From: Oceanibacterium hippocampi
GTDB taxonomy: Bacteria > Pseudomonadota > Alphaproteobacteria > Sneathiellales > Sneathiellaceae
Assembly (NCBI RefSeq): GCF_900172325.1
Contig: NZ_FWFR01000008.1
Location: 1-47,605 of the forward strand
Direction: 5' to 3'
Length of the DNA stretch: 47,605 nt
Part shown: positions 20,540-28,844 of the stretch, piece by piece
Layout: each line of letters starts with the position of its first letter
Position numbering within the stretch: the stretch's first letter is position 1
Translations under genes and position numbers: made by a program
The notes under the pieces: model-generated
What the model was told of the DNA's origin: nothing
What the model saw: only the letters and a program-made list of their open reading frames with translations
Databases searched by the model: none

Positions 20540-22596
20540 ACGCCTTTACCGCCGCGGCGCCGTGGCCGATCGAGCCGCTGCCGCCGCACCGCAGCGCGCG
20601 CTCGATCCGGGCTGAGGCGGCCGAGGCGCTGCTGCCGCCGAAACGCTACACGGTCGCCGAGGCGGCCGAGCGCTACCGGCGGCTCAACAACGCGCCGACC
20701 TATGTCGGTCCCTGGCGCAACGAGAAGACGCCCTACATGGTCGGGCCGATGGAGGCGATCACCGCGCGCGACCGCGAGGCGGTGATCTTCGTCGGCCCGG
20801 CGCAGTCGGGCAAGACCGACGCGCTGATCGTCAACGCGATCGCCCACGCTGTGACCTGCGACCCGATGGACATGATGGTCGTGCAGACCAGCCAGGCCGA
20901 GGCGCGGGACTTCTCGCGGCGCCGGGTCGACCGGCTGAACCGGGATTCGGAGGCGGTCGGCAGCCGGTCGATCGCGCGCCGCGACAACGTGCATGACAAG
21001 GAATATGCCGGCGGCATGATCCTCTCGCTCGGCTGGCCGGCGATCTCGCAGCTCTCGGGCAAGCCGATCCCGCGCATGCTGCTGACCGACTACGACCGCA
21101 TGCCGGCGGACGTCGACGGCGAAGGCGAGCCCTTCGACCTGGCGGCCAAGCGGACGACGACCTTCGGCTCGCTCGGGCTCACGCTCGCCGAGAGCTCGCC
21201 CGGCCGCCCGATCATCGAGCCGGGCTGGGAATGCCCGCCGGGCAGCCACCTGGCGCCGCCGGTCGCCGGCGGTATCCTGGCGCTCTACAACCGCGGCGAC
21301 CGCCAGCGCTGGCACTGGCCGTGCCCGCATTGCGGCGAGACGTTCGAGGGCTCGTTCAAGCTGCTCGACTGGCCGAAGGGCGCGCCGCCCGAGATGGCCG
21401 CGGCGGCAACCCGGATGGTCTGCCCGCGCAACGGCTGCATCATCGAGCCGGGCGAACGCGACGGCATGAACGCCCGCGGCCGCTGGGTCGCGGAGGATCC
21501 CGGGGCGGCGAGCCGGGTAGCGTCCTACTGGCTCAAGGGCACCGCGGCGGCCTGGGTGACCTGGCCGCAGCTGGTCTACCGCTACGTCACGGCGCTCGAA
21601 GCCTTCGAGCGGAGCGGCGACGAGAACGCGCTCCGGACGACGATCAACGTCGACCAGGGCGAGCCCTACCTGCCGGCGGCGCTGGCCGCCGAGTCGGCGC
21701 TCGACCCGGCGGTGCTGGCGGCCCGGGCGGAGGATTTCCCGCTCGGCCGGGTGCCGGCCGGGGCGGGCTTCCTGACCGCGTCGATCGACGTCCAGGGCAA
21801 CCGCTTCGAGGCCCAGGTGGTTGCCTGGGGCGCCGCGGGCGAGCGCTGGGTGATCGCCCACGAGGAGATCTTCGAGGCGCCCGGCGGCGGCCGCATGGTG
21901 CAGCCGGCCTCGTTCGACGAGGACTGGGACCTGCTGTTCGCCGCCGTGCTCGAGCGCGCCTGGCCGCTCGCCGACGATCCGGCGCGGGGCATGATGCCGC
22001 GCTTCACGGTCTGCGACATGCAGGGCGAGCCGGGCGTCACGACCCGGGCGCTCGACTTCGCCCGGCGGGTCAAGGCGCGCGGCCTCGGCCCGCGCTTCCG
22101 GCTGCTGCGCGGGGCGTCGAGCGCCAACGCGCCGCGCCTCGCCGAGACCTACCCGGACAGCCGGCGGAAGGACCGGCATGCCGGCGCCCGCGGCGAGATC
22201 CCGGTCCTGCAGCTGCACCCCTGGCTGCTCAAGGACGAGGTCTTCACGGCGCTCGGGCGGACGGTGCCGGGCACCGAGTTCGTGCATCTTCCGGCGGCGC
22301 TCCGCGATCCCGAGCCGCCGCATCACTGGTTCGACCAGCTCGCCGCCGAGGTCCGCAAGCCGGACGGCTGGCACCGCCGGCGGAACCGCAACGAGGCATG
22401 GGACCTGCTGGTCTACAACCGCGCCGCCTGGCTGTTCCTCAAGGCGGACAAGATGGACTGGGAGACCCGCCCGGCCTTCGCCCGCCGCGAGGCCGACAAC
22501 CCGTTCCTCGTCGCCCTCGGCCCGAACGGCGAGCAGCCGGACCGGACCGCCTCGGCGGCTGAGAAGCAACCTTTCTTCATGCGCCTGGCGCACTGA
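20536..22596 (+). CDS. Terminase large subunit, GpA family
   Basis: A 686-residue packaging ATPase-nuclease of the lambda GpA family. Features: Walker A GPAQSGKT at 87-94, Walker-B-like MLLTDYDRMP, a zinc-binding pair CPHCGETF with a later second Cys set (VCPRNGC), and the C-terminal nuclease region with FLTASIDVQGNRFEAQV and the late NRNEAWDLLVYN motif. It cuts concatemeric DNA and drives it into proheads. GpA-type terminases usually cut at cos ends. Confidence 0.95.
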   Translation: MNAFTAAAPWPIEPLPPHRSARSIRAEAAEALLPPKRYTVAEAAERYRRLNNAPTYVGPWRNEKTPYMVGPMEAITARDREAVIFVGPAQSGKTDALIVNAIAHAVTCDPMDMMVVQTSQAEARDFSRRRVDRLNRDSEAVGSRSIARRDNVHDKEYAGGMILSLGWPAISQLSGKPIPRMLLTDYDRMPADVDGEGEPFDLAAKRTTTFGSLGLTLAESSPGRPIIEPGWECPPGSHLAPPVAGGILALYNRGDRQRWHWPCPHCGETFEGSFKLLDWPKGAPPEMAAAATRMVCPRNGCIIEPGERDGMNARGRWVAEDPGAASRVASYWLKGTAAAWVTWPQLVYRYVTALEAFERSGDENALRTTINVDQGEPYLPAALAAESALDPAVLAARAEDFPLGRVPAGAGFLTASIDVQGNRFEAQVVAWGAAGERWVIAHEEIFEAPGGGRMVQPASFDEDWDLLFAAVLERAWPLADDPARGMMPRFTVCDMQGEPGVTTRALDFARRVKARGLGPRFRLLRGASSANAPRLAETYPDSRRKDRHAGARGEIPVLQLHPWLLKDEVFTALGRTVPGTEFVHLPAALRDPEPPHHWFDQLAAEVRKPDGWHRRRNRNEAWDLLVYNRAAWLFLKADKMDWETRPAFARREADNPFLVALGPNGEQPDRTASAAEKQPFFMRLAH

Positions 22597-22606
22597 CGGA
22601 GACACC

Positions 22607-22828
22607 ATGACCGACACGGCGACACTCGAGGCCCGCCTGGCAGAGGCGGAGGCGGCCCTGCACGCCCTGCTGACCGGCGAGCAGGTCGCCGCGACGACCG
22701 ATGTCTCGGGCCGCCAGGTGACCTATGCCCGCGCCGATCTCGGCCAGCTGCGGGCCTACATCGCCGGCCTCAAGGCCGAGCTCGGCCTCTCGACCGGGCG
22801 CCGCGCCCTCGCGGTCCGCTTCGGATGA
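22607..22828 (+). CDS. gpW-like head-tail joining protein
   Basis: A 73-residue protein: TATLEARLAEAEAALHALLT, then GRQVTYARADLGQLRAYIAG. The size, the position between terminase and portal and the 'V.Y..AD...L..YI..L' pattern match gpW, which plugs the portal after packaging. Stop overlaps the portal start. Confidence 0.85.
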   Translation: MTDTATLEARLAEAEAALHALLTGEQVAATTDVSGRQVTYARADLGQLRAYIAGLKAELGLSTGRRALAVRFG

Positions 22829-24480
22829 TGCCGCAGCCCGCGTCGCCGCCGGCCCTGGTCGACCGGCACGGCGAGCCGCTCCGGCGCGCCCGCCCGCGCG
22901 CCTCGGCGCCCGACGGCTATCCCGGCGGCTCGTTCGACCGCCAGCTCGCCGGCTGGTCGCCCTGGCTCGGCTCGGCCGACCAGGACTGGCTGCCGGTCCG
23001 CGACCAGGCGGTCGCCCGGGTCCGCGACCTGGTGCGGACCGACGGCTGGGCCTCCGGCGCGGTGCGCCGCATGGTGGCGACGGCGATCGGGCCGAAGCTC
23101 CGCCTGCAGGTCCGTCCGGACTGGCGCGCGCTGGGGCTCGACATGGACTGGGCGCGCGAATGGGCGGCCGAGGTCGAGGCCCGCTTCCGGCTCTGGTCGG
23201 AGGATCCGGACCACGGCTGCGACGCCGCCCGCCAGACCGACCTCGCCGGCCTGCTGGCGCTCGCCTACTGGCACTGGATGGCCGACGGCGAGGCGCTGGT
23301 CCTGCCGCTGTTCGATGCCGCCGCCGGGCCGAACCGCTACGCGACCATGCTGCAGGTGATCGACCCGGACCGGCTGTCGAACCCGCACGAGATGATGGAC
23401 AGCGACCGCCTGCGCGGCGGCGTCGAGATCGACGGCAACGGCGCGGCGGTCGCCTACCACTTCCGCAAGGGCCACCCGGGCGACTTCATGCTCGGCGCCG
23501 CCGCCGCCGACCGGCTGACCTGGGAGCGGGTGCCGGCCCGGACCTCCTGGGGCCGGCGCCGGGTGATCCACTATTTCGAGCGCACGCGGGCCGGCCAGAC
23601 CCGGGGCGTCTCGCGCTTCGCGCCGATCGTCGAGCGGCTGAAGATGCTGACCGAGTACGACCGGATCGAGCTGCAGGCATCGGTCGTGAACGCCGTTTTC
23701 GCCGCCTTCATCGAGAGCCCGTTCGACCCGAACCTGATGGAGGCGGCGCTCGGCGGCGATCTCGGCCCCTACCAGACCGGCCGGGCCGGCTTCCACCAGG
23801 CCGCCGGCGGCCTCCGGCTGAACGGCGTGCGGATCCCGACCCTGTTCCCGGGCGAGAAGTTCAACTTCGCCGCGGCGAACCGCCCGGCCGGCAACTTCCC
23901 GGCCTTCGAGGCCCAGGTGCTGCGCAACATCGCCTCGGGCCTCGGGACCTCCTACGAGCAGCTCTCGCAGGACTGGTCGCGGACCAACTACTCGAGCGCG
24001 CGGGCGGCGCTGCTGGAAAGCTGGAAGGTGATGCTGCACGACCGCACCCGCTTCGCCGAGGGCGTCACCCGGCAGATCTTCGCGCTCTGGCTCGAGGAGG
24101 CGATCGAGCGCGGCGACGTCGAGCTGCCCGCCGGCGCGCCGGATTTCCGCACCGGCAAGGCGGCCTGGACCCGCGTCGTCGTGATCGGCCCGGGCCGCGG
24201 CTGGGTCGACCCGACCAAGGAGGCGCAGGGCTCGCTGATGAAGATGGACGCCGGCCTCTCGACGCTCGAGCACGAGGCGGCCGAGCTCACCGGCGCCGAC
24301 TGGGAGGAGATCCTCGAGCAGCAGGCCCGCGAGCAGGCCCGCCGCCGCGAGCTCGGCCTGCTCGAGCCGACCTGGGCGGTGATCGCCGAGAAGCGGCCCG
24401 AAAGCGCCGACGAGCAGGAAGCCGAGGCGGAGGCCGACGCCCGCCCGGCCGCCGATGACGAGGAGGAGGCCCGCCCATGA
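22825..24480 (+). CDS. Portal protein (lambda family)
   Basis: A 551-residue protein with portal-family signatures such as DQAVARVRDLVRTDGWASG, VIDPDRLSNP, GVSRFAPIVERLKMLTEYDR and NIASGLGTSYEQLSQDWSRT. It forms the dodecameric DNA entry channel at one capsid vertex. The C-terminus is an acidic, disordered tail (EADARPAADDEEEARP). ATGA overlaps with gpW and the protease gene. Confidence 0.94.
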   Translation: MMPQPASPPALVDRHGEPLRRARPRASAPDGYPGGSFDRQLAGWSPWLGSADQDWLPVRDQAVARVRDLVRTDGWASGAVRRMVATAIGPKLRLQVRPDWRALGLDMDWAREWAAEVEARFRLWSEDPDHGCDAARQTDLAGLLALAYWHWMADGEALVLPLFDAAAGPNRYATMLQVIDPDRLSNPHEMMDSDRLRGGVEIDGNGAAVAYHFRKGHPGDFMLGAAAADRLTWERVPARTSWGRRRVIHYFERTRAGQTRGVSRFAPIVERLKMLTEYDRIELQASVVNAVFAAFIESPFDPNLMEAALGGDLGPYQTGRAGFHQAAGGLRLNGVRIPTLFPGEKFNFAAANRPAGNFPAFEAQVLRNIASGLGTSYEQLSQDWSRTNYSSARAALLESWKVMLHDRTRFAEGVTRQIFALWLEEAIERGDVELPAGAPDFRTGKAAWTRVVVIGPGRGWVDPTKEAQGSLMKMDAGLSTLEHEAAELTGADWEEILEQQAREQARRRELGLLEPTWAVIAEKRPESADEQEAEAEADARPAADDEEEARP

Positions 24481-25925
24481 CGCCGGACGTCAACTACCCG
24501 AACCTGCTGGCCCGGCTCACCAACCGGCCGCTGCTGGTGACGCCGGCCAAGGCCCGCGTGATCCTGGGCGTGCTCGCCGCCCGCGCCGACCTGCGCGGCC
24601 AGCTGGTCGCCGCCGATGCCGAGGCCGTCGCCCTGGACGCGCTCCGCCCGGCGGCCGGCTCGCTCGACGATGCCCGCCGCCCGGAGGGCCGGCCGTTCGC
24701 CGTCACCGACGGGGTCGCGGTGATCCCGGTGCGCGGCACGCTGGTGCAGCGGAACGGCCTCGACCCGTTCTCCGGGATGACCGGCTACGACGGCCTGGCG
24801 GTCAAGTTCCGCGCCGCGCTGGCCGACCCGGCGGTGCGCGGCATCGCCTTCCGGATCGACAGCCCGGGCGGCGAGGTTGGCGGCTGTTTCGACCTGGCCG
24901 ACGAGATCTTCGCCGCGCGCGGCGCGAAGCCGACCGTCGCTATCCTCGACGAGAACGCCTTCTCGGCGGCCTACGCGCTGGCCTCGGCCTGCGACCGGAT
25001 CACCGTGCCGCGGACCGGCGGGGCCGGCTCGATCGGCGTCGTCACCATGCATGTCGACTATTCCCGGGCGCTCGACGCCGACGGGATCACGGTGACGCTG
25101 ATCCATGCCGGCGCCCACAAGGTCGACGGCCATCCCTTCGCCGCGCTGCCCGACGAGGTCCGGGCCGATATCCAGGCCGAGATCGACCAGGTCTACGGCC
25201 TGTTCACGGCGACGGTCGCGCGCAACCGGGGCCTCGCCGAGAGCGCCGTGCGGGCGACCGAGGCGCGCTGCTTCCTCGGCCCGCAGGCGGTCGCCGGCGG
25301 CCTCGCCGACGCCGTCGCGAGCCCGGAACAGGCGTTTGCCGCCTTCCTCGCCGAGCTCGACGCGCCGGCGCAGATTTCACCCGCGGCGCCCGCCGCGAAA
25401 CCCGCGAAACGGAGGACATCCATGACCACGCGGAAACAGGCGCGGCTGCGCGCCCAGGACCAGGCCGAGGCGGCCCGCGCCGCCGAGGAAGAGGAGGAGG
25501 CCCGCGCCGCCGAAGGCGACGACGAGGAGGATGCCGACGCCGAGGACGGCGACGAGCAGGAGCCCGAGGCCGAGGACGGCGACGACGACGAGGAGATGGA
25601 GGAGGGTGACGACAAGCCCGCCGCCCGCGCCGCCGCCGCCGAGCGGAAGCGGATCGCCGCCATCCTCGACGCGAAGGAGGCGAAGGGCCGCGACGGCCTC
25701 GCCCGCCATCTCGCCTTCGAGACCCGGACCTCGCCGAAGGCGGCCAGGGCCATGCTCGCGGCCGCGCCGAAGGCGGCCGCTTCCGGCTCGCTCGCAAGCG
25801 CCATGGCGAGCGAGGCGCCGAACCCGCAGATCGGTCTCGGCGGCGATTCCGCCGCGACCGAGGCCGATCGCCTTGCCAACTCCATCATCGCCGCCGGCCG
25901 CGCCGCCCGCGGCGCCAAGGGCTAG
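24477..25925 (+). CDS. S49 (SppA-like) prohead protease fused to scaffold
   Basis: A 482-residue protein. Residues 75-300 form an S49 peptidase: AVIPVRGTLV, FRIDSPGGEVGG, the nucleophile Ser163 in NAFSAAYALAS, then GGAGSIGVVTMHVDY. Residues 315-482 are scaffold-like: a very acidic stretch (about 330-385, runs of Glu and Asp) and a basic helical C-terminus that would bind the capsid protein. As in lambda C, the protease removes the scaffold during head maturation. A nested start for the scaffold alone lies at 25422. Confidence 0.92.
   Translation: MTPDVNYPNLLARLTNRPLLVTPAKARVILGVLAARADLRGQLVAADAEAVALDALRPAAGSLDDARRPEGRPFAVTDGVAVIPVRGTLVQRNGLDPFSGMTGYDGLAVKFRAALADPAVRGIAFRIDSPGGEVGGCFDLADEIFAARGAKPTVAILDENAFSAAYALASACDRITVPRTGGAGSIGVVTMHVDYSRALDADGITVTLIHAGAHKVDGHPFAALPDEVRADIQAEIDQVYGLFTATVARNRGLAESAVRATEARCFLGPQAVAGGLADAVASPEQAFAAFLAELDAPAQISPAAPAAKPAKRRTSMTTRKQARLRAQDQAEAARAAEEEEEARAAEGDDEEDADAEDGDEQEPEAEDGDDDEEMEEGDDKPAARAAAAERKRIAAILDAKEAKGRDGLARHLAFETRTSPKAARAMLAAAPKAAASGSLASAMASEAPNPQIGLGGDSAATEADRLANSIIAAGRAARGAKG
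25422..25925 (+). CDS. Nested scaffold protein (Nu3-like internal start)
   Basis: In the same frame as the protease, an ATG at 25422 follows a strong internal ribosome site (GGAGGA at 25411-25416), giving a 167-residue product that consists only of the acidic and helical scaffold part. This is the lambda C/Nu3 arrangement. The internal ribosome site is directly visible; translation is inferred. Confidence 0.7.
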   Translation: MTTRKQARLRAQDQAEAARAAEEEEEARAAEGDDEEDADAEDGDEQEPEAEDGDDDEEMEEGDDKPAARAAAAERKRIAAILDAKEAKGRDGLARHLAFETRTSPKAARAMLAAAPKAAASGSLASAMASEAPNPQIGLGGDSAATEADRLANSIIAAGRAARGAKG

Positions 25926-25937
25926 GAGGCCCCGACC

Positions 25938-26309
25938 ATGACCGCACCGTCCCGAACCTCCGAGGCTTACACGCCGGATTCGCTGCATGGCGGCGACTTC
26001 CCGATCCGCACGCTCCCGGGCACGCTGATCACCGGCCAGAACCTGGCGCGCGGCGCGCTGCTCGGCAAGATCACGGTGGGTGGCAAGCTCACCCTGTCGC
26101 TCGCTGCCGCCGAAGACGGCTCCGAGGTGCCCTACGGCATCCTCGCCGAGGCCGTCGACGCGACCGCCGGGGACAAGCCGGCGATCGTCTATGTCGCCGG
26201 CGATTTCGTCGAGAACGAGATCACCTTCGGCGCCGGCCACACGGCCGCGACCGTCCGCGATGGCCTCCGCGCGCTGGGGCTGCATATCCGCAAGGCGATG
26301 GAGGTCTGA
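25938..26309 (+). CDS. Head decoration protein (gpD family)
   Basis: A 123-residue protein: LHGGDFPIRTLPGTLITGQN, RGALLGKITVGGKLTLS, GILAEAVDATAGDKPAIVYV. These are the conserved beta-rich elements of gpD-type capsid-stabilising proteins. TAGGAGG precedes the ATG; followed 3 bp later by the major capsid gene. Confidence 0.9.
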   Translation: MTAPSRTSEAYTPDSLHGGDFPIRTLPGTLITGQNLARGALLGKITVGGKLTLSLAAAEDGSEVPYGILAEAVDATAGDKPAIVYVAGDFVENEITFGAGHTAATVRDGLRALGLHIRKAMEV

Positions 26310-26312
26310 GCC

Positions 26313-27332
26313 ATGGATATCTATTCGACCACGGTGCTGCGAAAGGTCGTCCGCGATCTCAAGCAGCCGCAGAGCTTCCTGCTCGACATGTTCTTTCCCG
26401 AGCTCGTCGAGAGCCCGACCGAGGACATCAAGTTCGATGTCGACGAGGGCAAGCGCCGGGTCGCGCCCTTCGTCTCGCCGCTCCGCGAGGGCCGGGTCGT
26501 CAAGTCGCGCGGCTTCCGCACCGACACCTTCCAGCCCGCCTACATCAAGGACAAGCGGGTCTTCGACCCGAACCGGGCGATCCGGCGCACCATCGGCGAG
26601 CGGATCGGCGGGGAGCTCACGCCGGCGCAGCGTGTCCAGGCCAATCTCAATTTCGAGATGCAGGACCAGCTCGGCATGCTGACCCGCCGCCTCGAGCTGA
26701 TGGCCGGTGACGTCCTGCTCGACGGCAAGGCGGTGATCGAGGGCGAGGACTACCCGGCGGTCGAGGTCGACTTCGCCCGCGACAGCACGCTGACCGAGGC
26801 GCTCACGCTGGCGGCCCGCTGGGGCGAGGCCAATGTGTCGCCGTCAACCGACCTCGAGACCTGGTCGACCCGGATCCTCAAGAAGTCGGGCGCGGTGCCG
26901 ACCGACGCCGTCTTCACGCCGGACGCCTGGGCGCTGTTCAAGAAGGACCCGGAAGTGAAGGAGGCGCTCGACCTCCGCCGCGGCGGCTCCTCCTCGTTCG
27001 AGATCGGCCTGCAGGTCGGCACCGGCGGGATCTACAAGGGCGACTTCGGCAACTTCCGGCTCTGGGTCTACAACGACTGGTACATCGACCCGCTCGACGA
27101 CCAGGAGAAGCCGATCCTGCCGGCCTACTCGGTGATCCTCGGCAGCGCCCAGGTCGAGGGCGTGCGCTATTTCGGCGCCGTCCGCGACGAGGAGGCGAAC
27201 TTCGAGGCGATGACCTTCTTCCCGAAGTCATGGGTCGAGAAGGATCCGGCGGTCCGGATCCTGATGATGCAGTCGGCGCCGCTGCTGGTCCCGAGCCGGC
27301 CGAACGCCAGCTTCGCCGCATCGGTGCGCTAG
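26313..27332 (+). CDS. Major capsid protein (gpE family)
   Basis: A 339-residue protein of the lambda gpE family (PF03864-type): SFLLDMFFPELVESPTEDIK, PFVSPLREGRVV, FQPAYIKDKRVFDP and TPDAWALFKKDPEVKEALD. Placement directly after gpD is as in lambda. It builds the icosahedral shell. Confidence 0.93.
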   Translation: MDIYSTTVLRKVVRDLKQPQSFLLDMFFPELVESPTEDIKFDVDEGKRRVAPFVSPLREGRVVKSRGFRTDTFQPAYIKDKRVFDPNRAIRRTIGERIGGELTPAQRVQANLNFEMQDQLGMLTRRLELMAGDVLLDGKAVIEGEDYPAVEVDFARDSTLTEALTLAARWGEANVSPSTDLETWSTRILKKSGAVPTDAVFTPDAWALFKKDPEVKEALDLRRGGSSSFEIGLQVGTGGIYKGDFGNFRLWVYNDWYIDPLDDQEKPILPAYSVILGSAQVEGVRYFGAVRDEEANFEAMTFFPKSWVEKDPAVRILMMQSAPLLVPSRPNASFAASVR

Positions 27333-27335
27333 GTC

Positions 27336-27749
27336 ATGGCGACGATGCACGTCTACGCCCGGGTCACCATCGTGACCCGGGAGAACGGCGAGCGGGTGGC
27401 GCATGCGCCCGGCGCCGAACTCGCGCTGCCGGTCGAGGAGGCGAACCGCCTGATCGGGCTTGGCTTCGCCGAGCCTCGGGACCTGGCCGCGCCTTCCCGC
27501 CCGGCGCCCGCCAAGCCCGAGGGCGAGGCGCTCTCGGCGGCGATCCGGGATGTCCTGGACGCCCTCGATCCGGTCGAGGATTTCGTCACCGGCGGCAAGC
27601 CCTCGACCCGCTCGCTCGCCGCGCACCTGGGCTACCCGGTATCGGCGGCCGAACGCGACGCCGCTCTCGAGGGCCTTGATACGTCCGGCGAGGGCGGAGA
27701 CGCCGGCGAGGGCGAATCCGGCGAGTCCGGCGCGGACCTGCTCGGCTGA
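27336..27749 (+). CDS. Unknown head-region protein (137 residues)
   Basis: The first 55 residues (VTRENGERVAHAPGAELALP then ANRLIGLGFAEP) match a small module often found after capsid genes in Mu-like and lambda-like prophages. A Pro/Ala linker, a helical segment and an acidic Gly/Glu tail follow. Probably a head completion or accessory protein, comparable in position to lambda FI. The precise role is unknown. Confidence 0.65.
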   Translation: MATMHVYARVTIVTRENGERVAHAPGAELALPVEEANRLIGLGFAEPRDLAAPSRPAPAKPEGEALSAAIRDVLDALDPVEDFVTGGKPSTRSLAAHLGYPVSAAERDAALEGLDTSGEGGDAGEGESGESGADLLG

Positions 27750-27751
27750 TC

Positions 27752-28069
27752 ATGGCCGCCGCCGATCTCGCGGCCCGGGCGCGCCGGGCGAACCGGCGCG
27801 CCTTCGGCCAGGTCGTCACCTACCGCCCGGTCGTCGGGCTCGCCTTCGAGCTCGAGGCGATCTACACCGGCGAGCATGCCCGCCGCGACCTCGCCGAGAT
27901 GGGCCTTTCGACCGGGATGCCGGTGATCGACGTCGACCTCGACGATTTCGCGGTGCCGCCGGCACAGGGCGACACGGTCGAGGTCGGCGAGGTCACCTGG
28001 CGGGTCGCCGACATCCGCCCGGACGGCGACGGCGGCGCCCTGCTCGATCTCCGGCTGAGCCTCGAATGA
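27752..28069 (+). CDS. Head-tail joining protein (FII-like)
   Basis: A 105-residue protein with the beta-rich pattern of lambda FII-type connectors: LAFELEAIYTGEHARRDL, VIDVDLDDFAVPPAQGDTVE and VTWRVADIRPDGDGGALLDL. The FII family has the same short size and position. It should sit under the portal and receive the tail. Confidence 0.75.
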   Translation: MAAADLAARARRANRRAFGQVVTYRPVVGLAFELEAIYTGEHARRDLAEMGLSTGMPVIDVDLDDFAVPPAQGDTVEVGEVTWRVADIRPDGDGGALLDLRLSLE

Positions 28070-28644
28070 CCGGCCGCCAGGCGCTCCGCGAGCATGTCGC
28101 CGGCGCGCTGCTGCACCAGACCGCGGCCGAGGGCCGGGTCTACACCAACCGCTTCGACCCGCAGATCACCCGGGCGCTCGCCGCCGGCCCGGTGATCGGG
28201 ATCTATGGCCTGGCCGGCCGGCGCACGCCGGACGATGCCGCCGGCACGGTCTGGCTCTGGCGCTCGACGCTCACGCTGGCGCTCGCCGTCGCCGAGCGCC
28301 GCGACCAGCCGGCGGAGGCCGCCGCCGAGGCGCTGCTCGGCCAGGTGCTCGCCCGCCTCGACCGGGATCCGGCGCTGCATGGCCTGACCGGCGACGCGGT
28401 CGCCCGGGCGCTCTCCGAGGTCTCGGTCGAGTTCGGCCCGATCGACGATGTCGATCTCGACGCGATCGGCGTCGAGGTCCGCCTCGTCTTCGAGCACCTG
28501 GAGGAGCTCGCCGCGCCCGAGGCCGACGCCTTCGAGCGCCTGCATGTCGACTACGACCTGGTCGAGCCCGACGACGCCGCCGGCGGGATCGGCCCGGCCG
28601 GCGAGGTCGAGGCCCAGGACACCATCACGCTCCCGCAAGACTGA
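28066..28644 (+). CDS. Tail completion / terminator-type protein
   Basis: A 192-residue protein in the position of gpU/gpZ-like tail terminators: RVYTNRFDPQITRALAAGPV, ALAVAERRDQPAEAA, VARALSEVSVEFGPIDDVDL, then GVEVRLVFEHLEELAAPE. The 'F......L..GP.I.IY' opening and the late 'VRLVFE' strand are typical of minor tail U-like proteins. ATGA overlap with the previous gene. Confidence 0.65.
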   Translation: MTGRQALREHVAGALLHQTAAEGRVYTNRFDPQITRALAAGPVIGIYGLAGRRTPDDAAGTVWLWRSTLTLALAVAERRDQPAEAAAEALLGQVLARLDRDPALHGLTGDAVARALSEVSVEFGPIDDVDLDAIGVEVRLVFEHLEELAAPEADAFERLHVDYDLVEPDDAAGGIGPAGEVEAQDTITLPQD

Positions 28645-28661
28645 CCGAAAGGACCGCCCGA

Positions 28662-28844
28662 ATGATCATCGTCAAACCCGCGCCGGGCCGCCTGGTTCGC
28701 CGCGCCCGACCGCCGCACCGGCCGATCGAGGCGGGCGACCGGGTCGACCGCGACAGCTATGTCGAGCGCCGCCTCGCCGCCGGCGACCTGATCGAGATGG
28801 CGCGCCCGCCGCGCCGCACCAGCACCAGCCAGGGGGACAAGTGA
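28662..28844 (+). CDS. DUF2635-type small protein
   Basis: A 60-residue protein beginning MIIVKPAPGRLVRR, with DSYVERRLAAGDLIEM. This is the DUF2635 pattern found just ahead of the sheath gene in Mu-like phages. The role in the virion is unknown. Its stop shares one base with the sheath start (TGATG). Confidence 0.8.
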   Translation: MIIVKPAPGRLVRRARPPHRPIEAGDRVDRDSYVERRLAAGDLIEMARPPRRTSTSQGDK